From Stenocarpella maydis (taxonomy: Eukaryota; Ascomycota; Sordariomycetes; Diaporthales; Diaporthaceae), in assembly GCA_002270565.1 (NCBI GenBank), contig NQMI01000097.1:1-64000 (forward strand): a stretch of DNA of 64,000 nt, read 5' to 3'. A model generated the notes under the pieces. It was given only the letters and a program-made list of their open reading frames with translations, was not told where the DNA came from and made no database searches. Both the position numbers and the translations under genes were made by a program. Shown here one piece after another: positions 45,650 to 57,737 of the stretch (within the stretch, counting starts at the first letter, position 1; every line of letters starts with the position of its first letter).

Positions 45650-46650
45650 CCCTTAGCCCTTTTGTCTGAGATGTATAATGCTGTTATGTAACATTGTGAT
45701 CTTTATGCTATTGAAGTCCAGTGATTTCTTAGGAGTTAGCCTGTCCTTTAGCTTATAGCGGATCTCCTCCTCCTTAATCTTCTGTTCTTTAAGCTCTGAA
45801 AAGGCCGGGGTATAGAGGGTGAGAGTATTATTAGTCTGCATGGTGGTAATACTAAAGATGTCCTTACTGCTATGGTTAGCTATTAAGAGGCATGGGTTGT
45901 ATGTAGATATAATCATCCCCAGCTTCTCGATGTGGTGCTTGTGGTATGTGGCCCACTAGTGTATACCGGCTTCTGCAATGCTATATAAGGGCTTGATTAC
46001 CCTTATGATTGTGCCGGCTGGGTATTTGCCCCTTATTTTAGGGGGAAGGTAGCATAGAATGGGCCTCTTGAGCGTGGATTTTAACTATAGATAGGCCTGA
46101 GTAATATTACGGAGCTTAAGATGGAGTCCCTTAGTTATTAATGTAGGTATAAGAGCAATGAGAAGTTAATAACTTGCATGTTGTACTGTTGGTAACTGTG
46201 TGAGGATCTCATGCTTTATAAGGTTATTAAATCTGGTAATAATGAGGCGGGACTTCTTATATGGCTTCTTAGTTTTGCTCTTAATCTCCCTGATAATGTG
46301 AGATTTGAAGATTTGGATTCCTTTGTGCTTTTGCTTATTGAATCGCTTGAACTGGAATACTCCTTGGCTGATTAGCTTGGATATTTCCTTATCGTTTGAT
46401 TCTTTGAAGGGGTTGCTTGGGGTGGTGATAATGCTGTCCTGGTGGAGCTTTAGAGCGAGCTTGTAGTTCTTAACTTTGCATAGGGTGAGGAATACGTGAG
46501 CGGTAATCTTGTCTTCTATATTATCGGCAGTAGTAGCGCTATTGTTATTATCGTTCGTGATGATAATTGCCTTCTTCCTGCTCTTGGCCCCCTGTGGCCA
46601 TCCTCGTTGTTAAGGGATTACCGGGTTAGGAATAGCCGGTATAGGGTCTG
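45650..46650 (-). pseudogene. Copia B reverse transcriptase, RIP-degraded
   Basis: It carries the same first-half text as copy A (GTIIRVIKPLYG-type). It then continues THWWATYHKHHIEKLGM and STYNPCLL, the RT thumb and the family's H-W-x-x-TYH motif. Frame 45653-45916 is an intact part. Confidence 0.8.
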
Positions 46651-46858
46651 GCTTAAAGCGTACTGGCTCCTCTGGGGTATTATTAAGGTCCGGCAGATTA
46701 AGAGGTTCTTCTTTATTATGATAGTATGGTTATATAAGGGTTAACTGGAAGACGACTAGTTTATTAGGAAGGTTGATTATTATATCATGGTTGTTAATAG
46801 AGAGCAGTTTGTATGGGCCTTGCTACCTAGTCTTTTCTCTCTATACCCGAACTTCGCT

Positions 46859-49800
46859 CTAGAGTGGTAGGCTTAAGACTTCTGATGTAACTGGGCTGTT
46901 CCTTATACATAATGCTTTGCTAATCTTGCGTGTAGCGTTGATTTTCCTGATCTCCTTTATTGCCTTCTGTATTGCTTCGGCTCTCTTTAGAGTAGATGGC
47001 GTAGGGGCTAAGTCCTCTGTTATATGCGGGTATGCTCTAAATATAAGGAGAGTTGGCATGAGACTGTCCGGGCCAACTATATTGTTAACTATACTAAAGC
47101 TTGCCTATAATATAGCTTCTTTAGTAAATGTGGTTGATAACTCGGTGTATAATATGTTAAAAGCCCTGCATAAAGGAGCGTGATATCGCTCTACTTTGCT
47201 GATTGACTAGTGTGCTTCTGCAGGTATTTGTTTATATATAATCCTTATAATATATATAGTATTCTTGAACTTGCTGGAAGCAAAGTTAGTCCCTGTATCA
47301 AATATAAGATGGTCTGGGGGACCTATATATGTATCAATCCAGCAGCTCCTTAGGGCTTCCCATGTATCTTTGGTGGAGAGAGAAGCTAAGAATCATCCGG
47401 CTTAAAAGGAGGTAGCTAAGTTAATAATGTGTAGTATAGGGAGCCCTATTAAGTACATTATATCCATGATAACTTCATAGTTGAAGTTAACATTATTATG
47501 GAGGTTAAACTTGAATCTCTGGGGTGCGGGAGAGTGCATTTGGTAATGGTGGTAGAACTTAGTAATAGCCTCTAGTGCTAAGGAATTAATATTGTGGCTA
47601 GCGCCTGCTAGTAGCTAAGAGAGCCTTTTAACTGATGGGTGCCTAAATCATCTATATAGTTATCGTAACTTGGTCTCTGTAAGGAAGAGAACGGGGGCGT
47701 TGCTGCCCTTGTTGATATCTGTAAGGAACCATAGATATCCCTACTTCCAAGTGACAGGAAACATCCTCTTATGCTGCTAATTTAGCTTATATTATATAAC
47801 TTCATTAGTTGTATTCTACACAAAGAGTGAGTGTGTATTTATATCTTGTATATATAAGAGGAAGGGGGTTGGCGTCTTTATTATATAGAACGTTAAGTTG
47901 CCGGCTGCTATATTAACTGTAGTTGCCCCTATTGACTGTAGTAGTTCTCCTGGCCTAAAGCGGACTGTTGCTTCTCTTGCGCGAGATATATTAAGAGTAA
48001 TAGGCATAAGTTGCTGTAGTGTAGTGTATTGGTCGTGCCTAATAGTGGAGTAGTTGGCTGCACTAGTGTCTGGGAGAATCCCTTGGAAATGCTAACGCAA
48101 GTAGTTGTTTATTGTGAAGATCTCCTTGATATCGCTGGCTCCTTCGCTAGTCTTAGTATCGCTAGTGTTGATATTATTCCTACTAGTTATAGGGCTGGGG
48201 TCGTCCTGGTCCTTCTTATTGTTGTTGATACTAAAAGTATGGAGGAAGGCTTGGTTTACTAACTATGTGTAGTTTTTGCAGCTTTTGGCACTGCTGATAA
48301 ACATACTGGTGCTTTCTTGATTATTGCTCTTATAATTAATGCCCTTATAGTTGATAAGAAATAAGTAGAATTCCTTATCCGAGCTGCTATACATATATAT
48401 ATATGTGCCCTTAGCCCTTTAGCGTTCTTGGAAGGAGTGATTTGATAACTAACACCCCTCCTTCTAGCAGATATAGTACCTTTTCTTATCTGGGGGGTTA
48501 TCTTTCCTGTGCCTTCCATATGGGTAGTTGTCTTCTCTAGGGGGTGGTTGGAAGTTGCCTTAGGGGCAATAGTTGCTTTAGGGATAGTAGTTGCCTCATC
48601 CTAGGGGGTATCACCCACATGCAGAGCCTTGTAAGTAGTTGCCTCTGTGCTGCCGGTTATTATTATACTAGCGGTCCAGGTAGTACTGGTCATTCTTAGG
48701 GTGCTTAGAGTGATAAAAGTAGTTATCACTGGGGTAGTTAAAGTGCTTGTTGTTGCCCTAGTCTTCCTTGTTATTATAGTTGCTATCTAGCCAATCGTTA
48801 TTACCTTGTCCTATAGTATATTGCTGGGAGGGGCGCTGAGGTCCTGATGATGTAGCATAATGATGGAGTATATTATATGCTTCGTTAGTAGTAGCTGGGG
48901 CCGTCACCTTAACGTAGTAGAACTTAGGTATACCACATATTGCGTGTATGAGGTTGTTATGTAGTGGTTTGTCTCTAAGTGCTCCTTTATAGCTAAGTAT
49001 TTGGGCGTATTGCTTTATGTTTTTAATTAGAATCTCTACTACTTCTGATGGGGTTTTATTCTTATTTTTTTGCTATATTGATGTAAAAGTAGTGGTATTC
49101 CACGCAGTTAAATACACTCGTTATCTGCTGTCTGTATCAAATTGTTGCTTGAGTTTGGCATATGCTATAGCAAAGGTATCTCTATTTATAATTAACTAGA
49201 TATAAAAGTCCTTAGCCTTGCCCTTTAACATTATGGGTAATACTGCCTGGAAGTAGGTAGGGTATAGGTGATTATTCTTGCAGATATTATAAAAAAGATG
49301 AATCTTATTATTAAGTATTTTATCTGTTACCCCGGTAAACTTCTTATCATCCGAGTAGTATTTGGCTAAGTTGGCAGACATCCCTTTCTCTAATAGTATG
49401 CCATTTAGCGGCACTAGAGGGATTATTGCATACTTCTCATAGGATATTCAGAATTCTTCCCATTTAGGTGATAACTTATAGCCATTAGAGGTCTTAAAGG
49501 CATAGATGCTGCGTGGCTAACGGGATGGTGGTTGAGGTTTGGGTACGGCCGGTATAGTAGGTTGCAGTATGGGTCCCTAAGTACTTGGGCCTATTCTCCA
49601 GTTATTACTCAATACTGGTGCGTATCCTTCAAATGATTTATTGTTATTAAAAGAGATATAATCATGATATCTCTTTAACCAAATTATCTGTTGATACTAG
49701 TATTGTGCAGACATCGGGGCTCTCAGTAGAGATTCTAACTCCAATAGTTCTATAAAGGCCTTTATATTGTTGTTAACCTATAGGCGTATCCCTTTGCATT

Positions 49801-50600
49801 ATAGCATCTTCTTAAGGGCCGAGAGGATATCGCAATGGACTGCCTTAAATGCTAGTTCTTCCCAACCCTAGAAGTCATTCTTAAACTCCTTATAGATATC
49901 TTGGCTAATAAGTCTTATATATGCTTGATGGCGCCATTACACATAGGTACTCAGGTGCATTATATGTTATCTTGGGTTACTTAGGGCCTCTGGATCTAGG
50001 TCTACTCCCTATAGGTCGGCGTTAAGACCTAATTTAGTAGCAGCTTCCTTAAGTAATGTTTCCTTAATTATATCTTATAAGTTGATTGGGCCAAGATTAA
50101 TAGTACCCACCGGTATAGTTATTAATACTAATAGCATAAGGGTATTGTCTTTACTAGCCATTATAATGTATGAGTTGTATAGTTAATAACAGGGGTGTGC
50201 TAGGGTAAAGTAGGGGTTAAATAAATGGTGACAAGGGGTAGTAAGTGTGTAGGGGTAAGCTTATTAGCAGGGGGTAGTGAAGATATGCCGGCTGGTAGAG
50301 TTAACCTTAGTTGGTATAGCTGTTGCCAGGGTCGTTACCGGTTGATTGCTGATATATGCTGAAGTGGTAATATCTTCAGTGTTGTCTTCAAGAGTAGCGG
50401 GGGTTAGCAACATTGTGCAGTATCCACATTCTGCGGTTGCCTTCTAATGATACTTAGGGCGTGATGGACGCGCGTTTAATGAAGATGGAGTATAGCATAG
50501 TGCATATAGAGCCCTTTTTGCCTCACGATGGGTAGTAACGATATTATTAAAGTCCACTATAGCATTATTACGGAATCCGCTGAAGTCTCTTTAAGGGGCG
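46859..50600 (-). pseudogene. Copia B gag and integrase, RIP-degraded
   Basis: It is collinear with copy A 38200-42050. The mutated zinc knuckle lies in frame with 48259-48519, and the integrase region lies at about 46900-47800. Open plus-strand frames (46917-47183, 48029-48262) mirror the coding strand. Differences from copy A are dominated by C/T and G/A exchanges. Confidence 0.75.
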
Positions 50601-50696
50601 GTACCGTTAGTACCGTTAGCATAGCCACTGTTAAGCAGCGAAGGCCTATCTCTTCAACCTTGCTAATCTGTGGTCGCCCTTGCAACTACTGATCAG

Positions 50697-50909
50697 TGTT
50701 GGCTGGGTCACGTATTGCAATATGATTGGGGGTTATGGTTAAAATTCTCTCTCTCTAGGAGTAGTGGGTGTAGTGGGCGTAGCCCGCCAGCTATCTCGGG
50801 CTTATATAGAGGGTAGTGGTTGCTGAGTAAGCAACTACGTCCTCTAGCTACAGTATGGTAGCTGTAGTGCTAGCCCACCAGTGTGCTGTTGCACACTGCT
50901 ATTGCCACA
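50697..50909. repeat. Copia B LTR
   Basis: It is 213 bp. Against the copy A LTRs it has a 2-bp CT insertion in CTCTCTCTCTAGG and about four transitions (for example CAATACG to CAATATG, TGTAGCG to TGTAGTG). Confidence 0.95.
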
Positions 50910-52350
50910 GCTTTGGTATTTTGTTTTTTGCTGCAATGGCGCCCCAATATCATACTGCCTCGCGTTCTCAAATCCTTACTCTTTTGGCTGTTGGTTTTGA
51001 ATACCGTCAAATCTTTGATTGGACTGGTATGCTGCCAGAAACTCAAAAGATGTGGTGGAGGAAGGCGATCTCAAGAGGCTTCGATTCTTATGCTCGGCCT
51101 ATCTTAGTACTTGATAATTACATTAAGGATGGCGTATGAATAGGCCGTTATCCTAAAAAGCAAGATAAGTTAGATGAAGTTCTCACGATAGTGAGTAAAG
51201 ACTGCGCTGGTGTTGAACTTTCCTGTAAGTAAATCGCTGAGCGATTAGGCAACTGAATTTCCTGCTCTATAGTCTAGAGGATCCTTAAGGAAGCTAGCTT
51301 AAGTAAAATAAAGCCGATAAGGAAACTAGGGCTTTCGGATACTATAAGGACCATACGGCTTTAATAGTATTTAGCCCATTAATATTGGACTTTAGATGAT
51401 TAGAAATAAGTGATCTGGAACGATAAAATGTCTGTTTTTTTATATATTTATTATAGAAGCTTTAAAGTCTGGAGGAAGCCTGATCAGTAAGTCTTAAAGA
51501 TGATGATTTAAAAGCATTGGAAGGGGTACAGCGAGTTCATATTTTGGGCTTACTTTACGTATAATTAAAAGGGCCCCTACCATATGTAGCATATAGAAAC
51601 TACTGCTAAATGATGAGAATCTAAGGTTATCTTAATGAAGTTAAATGAAGAAAACAAGCTTAAGGCGAAGGCAAAGTAGGAAGCTGATGAGTCTTAACAG
51701 TATATAGCTGCCCGTAAAAAGAATCCTTATACTGCTTAGTGATGATGATGGATATAGTTAGAAAAAACAGGAAAACTAGTAAGGAAGCCTAGGCATGGAG
51801 GAGTTAACTAGTACCGCTATTAGAAGGAGATTTTGCTTAATAAATTGCTTCTATTTGCTAAGCAGATTGGGCTCAATATACTTATATAAGAAGATAAAGC
51901 TCCTTCGCATAGCTACTTTGCGTAAGAAGAAGTCTTTTGACTTCATAATATAAAGCGTTTACTTTGGCCTAGTAACTCTCCTAATTTGAATGCAATTAAG
52001 CACATTTGGCCCGAGTTGAAGAGGAGAATAACACGCTCTGGGGTGCCAAAAAACGGCATTCTTAGCGAGCGCATTTGGAGGAAGTCGTGGGCTTCTTTTG
52101 AGCAGGAGCATTTGCAGGCTTTTGTCGAGAGGATTCCGTGGTATATTTAGCAAATAATCAAGTATAAGGGCGGTAACAAGTACGTTAAGGGTCGCTAGAA
52201 GCTTCTGTAGCAAGAGTTTTACTCGTTAGCAAAGATATATAGGGCGTATAGGAGTTGGGCGTATGAAAACACCAAAAAGCAGCATCACGATACCTCATTT
52301 GGTGACGAGTTTAAACGGCTAGTACGAGCCAACGCAGTACGCTTTGGGTA
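50910..52350 (+). mobile_element. Tc1/mariner-type transposase, RIP-inactivated, 5' end cut by Copia B
   Basis: The ATG at 50938 begins MAPQYHTASRSQIL, followed by VGFEYRQIFDWTG, an HTH-like start. Downstream frames show VIWNDKMSV (first catalytic Asp of the VIWTDE box; the neighbouring acidic residue is Lys), EDKAPSHSYFA (second Asp) and WPSNSPNLNAIKHIWPELKR, where D/E of the SPDLNPIE box are replaced by N/K. Stops such as TAG and TAA occur throughout. The left terminal repeat is missing because the Copia B LTR abuts at 50909. The right inverted repeat near 52350-52500 was not resolved. Confidence 0.8.
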
Positions 52351-53785
52351 GCTGGCGGGCCTAAGGGCATCATCGATTTGTTAGCAAGTACGTACCAAAA
52401 TCCATGCAGGGGCAAGGGACCCCTGCGCCTTGGCAATTTTTCTTTGGGCTGCACCTCCGTACTGCGTACCCGCCACAGGCCACGCGCAAAATCACCAGCG
52501 CATGGAAACCAACACCGCAGGAACGGCAAATTCCATAGCACGGTTGCACATCAGTCATGGAAGCCATTATTCATGAACCGGCATGGGATTGTGGCATCGA
52601 ATTTGATTTCCCTTTTCGTTCACGGTTTGCACTCGGCCGAGTAGCCCACATCACAGTGTTGCATCCGTCATCGTAATCCCGAGAGTCTATCGAGCCAGGC
52701 CCGCCAAGCCCTGCCTCTGCTAGCCATAGACCAAGTGAGACCAACCTCGTCCTTTAAAGTTTTTTTTTTTTTTTATTTATTTATTTCTTTGAGAAAAAAA
52801 TACGGAATAAAGCAGAATAAAGCGGCAGAGATTGCGTGCCATCGAGACTCAAGAACGCCGTGCACCTCTCATCCGGGGAAACACCACGTTCTCCATCCGC
52901 CATCAACATTGAACCCTCCATTCCGGCAACCCTCACACCCTGCCCGTGCATGCATTCAAAGCCTCAGCTACGCGAAAGATTGTGCTGCCGTAACGCCCCA
53001 TAGAATTGCGGTCTCGACTACGGGTTTTCAAATGTGTTCCACCACGGTGTTCCATCATTTCACTTTTGGACAAAACGATGCCTAGGTATCCAGTCTGCCA
53101 GTGCATCCAGGATGCGCGAGTCAACAAAGGAAGGATTGGGCGAGAAGACCGCCAAGAATCAAGCAGTATCCAATGACTTGCTTCGCTTGAGCCACAGTCT
53201 GGACATACTGGTGCCCACTGCCCATTCCTCAAGTAGGTGTTGGCGACAGCAGACTTGGAACCGTGCAACCATAATTCTTTTCTGACCGTGAATCAATTCT
53301 TCATCCGCATTACGCCCCGCTCCCGGACGTCCTCAGGAACAAGCCTAGAACGGATCAAGTTTATCTCATCGCCGCCAAGTGAGTTCAGGCCCGCTGCAGG
53401 TGTTGGCGCTTGGGGTGACCGCAGAACATCAATTATTGATGACCAAGCATCTACACCGTATACCCTACCGAGCCCCTTGCGGACGGTGGGATTCGGCGCT
53501 TCAAAAAAGTGCGAACGTGCGTCTTATGAATCAAATGTAGTACCAAAGATGGCTCCTACTACAACAATCATTACCAACAGCGGGCCAATGCTCAGACCGA
53601 TGTGCGATTAGTCGCGACCAAGATGAAGCTCTGCATCAGAACAGCTTGGGCATTTAAGGCCTCACTATAACCGCGACATTCGGACAAGAACTACACTTTT
53701 AGCAAAGCTTCTCAAATACTATTCTAGAGAGCCTCCAGTGTTCGGACAGCGAAGTGAACAAATTACCACCAACTCATGCTGCAGA
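52351..53785. other. Intergenic, transposon edge to NmrA gene
   Basis: Composition becomes normal by about 52400. The stretch contains a 16-T run (52759-52774 region) and no complete gene. Minus-strand text between 52933 and 53610 is coding-like in places (LSIGPLLVMIVVVGAIFG, VCPDCGSSEASHWILLD) but has stops and no splice-consistent model. It may be a decayed gene. Confidence 0.35.
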
Positions 53786-54901
53786 ATGTCTAAGCTCATT
53801 GTTGTTGTTGGAGTCACTGGTGCTCAGGTGCGTAACCATGATAATGAAACCAAGCGCATCACCACATCATATTCTGACGCGTCCTCAGGGTGGATCTGTC
53901 GCCCAGACATTCCGTCAATTCCCGGAATGGCGTGTCCGGGGCATCACAAGAAACCCTTCGAGCGATGCTGCCAAGGCCCTGGCAGAACAAGGAATTGAGA
54001 TTGTCCAGGGGGACCTCGACGACACGCAATCCCTCACGCGCGCATTCCAGGGTGCCACTGCCATATTCTCAAACACAGATTTCTTCGGCCACTTCAGCCA
54101 CGCCATGGACCCGGCCAACCTGCCCGCTGGCCTGACCCCCGGCCAGTACGCCTACAGCCGCGAGGTCGAACAGGGGGTAAACATCGCCGCCGCCGCCGCC
54201 GACCCCTCGGTGATCCGGACGCTCGACCGCTTCGTCATGTCGAGCCTCTCGGACGCGACCAGGTGGAGCCGCGGCAAGTACTCCAGGGTATACCACTTCG
54301 ACTCCAAGGCCGAAACGATCCGGCTGACACGCGAGCACCACCCGGAGGTCGCCGCGCGCATGAGCACCGTCCAGATCGGGCACTATGTCACCAACTTCAA
54401 GAAGCTCGCGGCTCTGGGGCCCGTGAGGCAGGCCGACGGGACCTTTGTCATGTCCCGGCAGATGGCACCCGCGTTCAGGATGCCGTTTGTCGTTGCGGAG
54501 CGGGACACGGGGGCGTTCGTGAGGGCGCTGGTCGACATGCCGCCGGGGAAGGACCTCCTGGGCGTCTCGGAGTGGATGACATTCCCCGAGTGGGCAGAGC
54601 TGTGGGGCCGCGTGGTCGGGGTCAAGGCTTCGTACCGGCAGGTCTCGATGGAGGACATGTTTCAGGGTGTGCCTGCGGATATGGCGCAGGAGATTGGGGA
54701 CGGCTTTTCCTACTTGGAGGAGTTTGGGTTTTCTGGAGGTGACCCAGATGTGTTGGATCCAGCACAGGTAAGACTGGCGCCTATTTGGTCGTATTCTGAG
54801 AGCATTGGGCTGACACTTTTCAGCTCGATTTCAAGATACCTCTTACCTCGATGGAAACATATATCAAGAGTGAGGATTGGTCGTTGGTTTTGAATGCGTG
54901 A
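53786..54901 (+). CDS. NmrA-like family protein (NAD(P)-binding fold)
   Basis: The three-exon model is 53786-53827, 53889-54767 and 54824-54901, 332 aa, all junctions in phase 0 (donors GTGCGT and GTAAGA; acceptors CTCAG and TTCAG). The Rossmann start MSKLIVVVGVTGAQGGSVA spans intron 1 and has the G-x-x-G-x-x-G dinucleotide loop of NmrA-like atypical short-chain dehydrogenases. VRGITRNPSS, GIEIVQGDLDD and RAFQGATAIFSNTDFF follow in family order. SSLSDATRWSRGKYSRVYHF replaces the catalytic YxxxK of true SDRs. The family binds NAD(P) and often acts as a redox sensor or transcriptional co-regulator; enzymatic use is known for some members. Exon 2 is markedly GC-rich (54100-54700) compared with its surroundings. 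It has no adjacent biosynthetic partner. Confidence 0.88.
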
Positions 54902-56798
54902 GCATAGAATAAATCGAGGATTAGCCTGGCGTTGTCGTTTCATCAACTTGTGCGCATGCATTCCATAATAATCAATGCTCGACTGGCCCGGCTTTTTATA
55001 CAATTGTTTTCCCCAATACTAGGTAGATTACTTTTCAAACTGCGACACAAAACCCCAAAACAACCTACTCAATTCATGAACAAGAGAAAATCTCGGTCGA
55101 GTAGTCTTGTGCGTCGTCCATCTCGCTACGGTACATGGCATGTCCTTTTTCAAAGCGACCTTTCACTGTCCAATTTTTTTTTATTTACAGACCCGAAGAG
55201 CATACCGCAGCAGCAGACTAAGATATTCCGACGCCTTTTGGTTTCAATTCCTTTCCTTCGCTCCTGGGCCGATGAACCTTTTGCCCTAGAAGTGCAGCAC
55301 TTGAGTATGATACGAGATGTAATGAAACAATATTTAAAATGTATTTTTTTTATATTTAAGTTAATTTAATTTTTATTTTATAATAATTTAATCGAAACGC
55401 ATATATATATATATATATATATATATGGGTTTAAGATTTAAAAGAATGCTTATTACGGAATCAGAGTCTTTTATAAGGGCTAGGCTAAGGGGTATTTGGT
55501 GTGTGAGATGTGGCCCAGTGTAATGAGCAATGGTGGAAGGTGCCACTGTACTACATCTGACAAAAGATCAGCCTATATTCGAACTCTCTGTTCGAATATT
55601 CCTTCCAACCGTATATATAGCTTACGCCTGGCCGTAACGCCCGGATGTGGGCCGGCCACGTTACGCGTTCTCTCTTCGTTTGCACAATTCAAGCAAGTTG
55701 ATAAACGTCTATTCTCTCAACCGAGGCCTCGTCTCTTTCCTGGATCTAGTTCAAGACATCATTTCCCTCCGAGACTCGGCTCTCATTTGGTATTCGAACA
55801 ATACCAACTTATACGACACACAGCCTGCGTTGAATCACAAGGTGAGCAAGTCAGCGCTCTTCAATTCAGCGCAAATCACTTTCGGGGCATCTCTGAGCAG
55901 GCCATAAGAATGTCGTTCTCAATTCGGCATGAATATAGTATAATGGTCTCACCAGACCCCGGCTCAGTTACCGCGGGCACACACCTGCCGTCATCTGATC
56001 CCACATCGAGAGCGTGCTGCCGATGATACAGCTGGCGAGTCGACCGAGGCCAAACGAGCTGCAAGCAGTGCAAGAGGCCAACTCACAATGCGCCGTTCTG
56101 GAACACCAGCCAGTTTGCGCGGCTCGGTGAGACCAAGTATCCCGGCAGGCCAGAGCCCTCTTGCTCCCCGTCATGGTCATCGGTATGAGCCACTTTCCGT
56201 GCGCACTCCGGCCAGTTTCGAGCACGAACATGCGCAGTCGTCGCAACCCCAAGCCAAGTCCTCCCTGCGAATGGCCGATCATCTCCTGCAAGCGAGCCGT
56301 CCTGAGACAGTTTCCAGCTTTCGGCAGCGGCCAGACAAAGCCTGACACGGCCTGCTCATGGAGCCTCTGGCGGCATACGATCTCTGCTGTTTTCATCGGG
56401 CGCTCCTGTTGCGCCTCAGAAATTCATTCCTCAGTTTCGACCTGCTCACAGAATGGCCCCGGAGTCCGCTGACGGAGATGACAATATCGTCTGAGGCCAA
56501 TAACTGCGAGAAAAATGTTTCAGGGGCCAATATGCAGCCTCAAAACTTTGATCAACAGCTCGCTCAAGCCCAGGAACAGTCCCAGGCCTGGAATTATACC
56601 TAGTTATCGTGGGCACACTCAGCTACACGATCTTCGCTCCTAGAACTGAACCTGAGCGGCAGGCCGTGTTGGAGATACTACAACTTCCCAAGCAAAACGA
56701 CCTCGACGGCGAGCCTATGAGGTCTGAGGATGGTCACCACCGCGGGTACAATGTCATCATGGGATCCATCTTGTAAGTGGTTGGTGTAAAGGGATATT
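54902..56798. other. Intergenic / unresolved
   Basis: It includes AT-rich sequence around 55300-55470 with a (AT)13 tract. From 55500 to 56600 many short frames occur on both strands. None gave a consistent start, splice chain or known domain. A plus-strand stretch at 56600-56772 (LVIVGTLSYTIFAPRTEPER) before a GTAAGT could be an exon of the following hypothetical gene. Confidence 0.35.
55401..55426. repeat. (AT)13 microsatellite
   Basis: An uninterrupted AT dinucleotide run in an AT-rich patch between genes. Confidence 0.98.
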
Positions 56799-56801
56799 GT
56801 G

Positions 56802-57482
56802 ATGGCTGTAGGCCGCATGATCGGATGTACTGGGAGCACAGAGAAAAGACTTGTATCGGCCTTCCTCCAGATGCGAATGGCCCATGGTATCGGAAAATTG
56901 TTGGTTTCGTCGCCGGTCGGTTCAGCAACTGCATTCGTTCAAATTACAAGCCGTCGTCGTGCCGTTTCGACGCTGGCAAGCGCCCTGCCGATGCGGAGGA
57001 AGAGCAAATTCACGCTGCGGGCCTTAGTCACGAGAACTATTCGGAAGAACAGAAGAATCGGTGTTTTCGACGAAGGCGAAGGCACTGACTCCAGAAATGA
57101 GCTCTTGCAGACGCGAGCACGCGCGCGAAGTGCGCAACAGCCAGCCCAAGAAATCTTATCTCCGGTTCCAGCCCGCGGCGCAGAGAAGGATCAGCCAACA
57201 CTCCCTGCTCAACCTGGTACTGAGACAGCGCTGGAAAAGCTCCTCGGTGACGTCGTCGTGGTGGGATACCGTGCGAGCACGCAGCTCCGGCCGGAAGAGC
57301 AGCAGGGCTTTCAGGATTGGATGACGACGTTGTTCTCGGCCTCGTCTTCGGCACCAGACCTAGATGGTAAGGCTCTTGCAGCCTTCATGCGCCTCTGCCA
57401 GCTCTCGCCCGACTCCCAGGCCGATATTCGGCCGCGAATCCTTCGGATACTTCCCGGTGCCATGTCCCGGCTGATCATGTGA
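56802..57482 (+). CDS. Hypothetical protein or 3' exon
   Basis: A 226-codon open frame ending at TGA 57480-57482. The N-terminal half is basic and may not be real. The last ~110 residues (SAQQPAQEILSPVPARG, LEKLLGDVVVVGYR, EEQQGFQDWMTTLFSASS, AAFMRLCQLSPDS) have the composition of a fungal regulatory C-terminus. An upstream exon may join across the GTAAGT at 56773, but the phase did not fit this frame with the obvious acceptor. No family recognised. Confidence 0.35.
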   Translation: MAVGRMIGCTGSTEKRLVSAFLQMRMAHGIGKLLVSSPVGSATAFVQITSRRRAVSTLASALPMRRKSKFTLRALVTRTIRKNRRIGVFDEGEGTDSRNELLQTRARARSAQQPAQEILSPVPARGAEKDQPTLPAQPGTETALEKLLGDVVVVGYRASTQLRPEEQQGFQDWMTTLFSASSSAPDLDGKALAAFMRLCQLSPDSQADIRPRILRILPGAMSRLIM

Positions 57483-57737
57483 GCTTCAGGGGTCTCATTC
57501 GCATGTGCCCCGCAGCGGTTTCAGCGCCCATCACTCACGCATTCGAGTCCCCTCTGAAACATCTCCCGACATTTGTGTATGTGCGCTGGCCGATATATCC
57601 ATATTTGCGGGTTTAATGTGCCCCAAGCACAGTTTATCCTGGATTCTGGAAGCCGCGCAAAGCATTGCCATGCCAAAGTCGTGTTTACATGGAACGCACG
57701 TTTATGCATCATTACGGCTACCATCCTTCCTGTCAAG

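Larger units (their letters stand above)
44236..50909 (-). mobile_element. Ty1/Copia retrotransposon B, one LTR
   Basis: It belongs to the same family as Copia A. The right (5') LTR is 50697-50909. Gag, integrase and RT are on the minus strand and RNase H is complete. Differences from copy A are mainly transitions in both directions along the interior (for example CGTCTGACTC / CGTTTGATTC). The opposite LTR is missing, and the left end meets another sequence at the undetermined base 44235. This copy preserves the RT C-terminus and RNase H that copy A lacks. Confidence 0.85.

Noticed and set aside
52378..53085. Short plus-strand ORFs after the mariner element
   Set aside because: They start in or near the poly-T and transposon edge and show no coding features.
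54263..54742. Frame-shifted 159-codon ORF within the NmrA exon
   Set aside because: It overlaps the well-supported NmrA exon in another frame and has no family features.
56000..56110. Zn(II)2Cys6 transcription-factor finger near TSCKQCKRPTH
   Set aside because: The six-cysteine spacing is not met, and no fungal transcription-factor domain follows.
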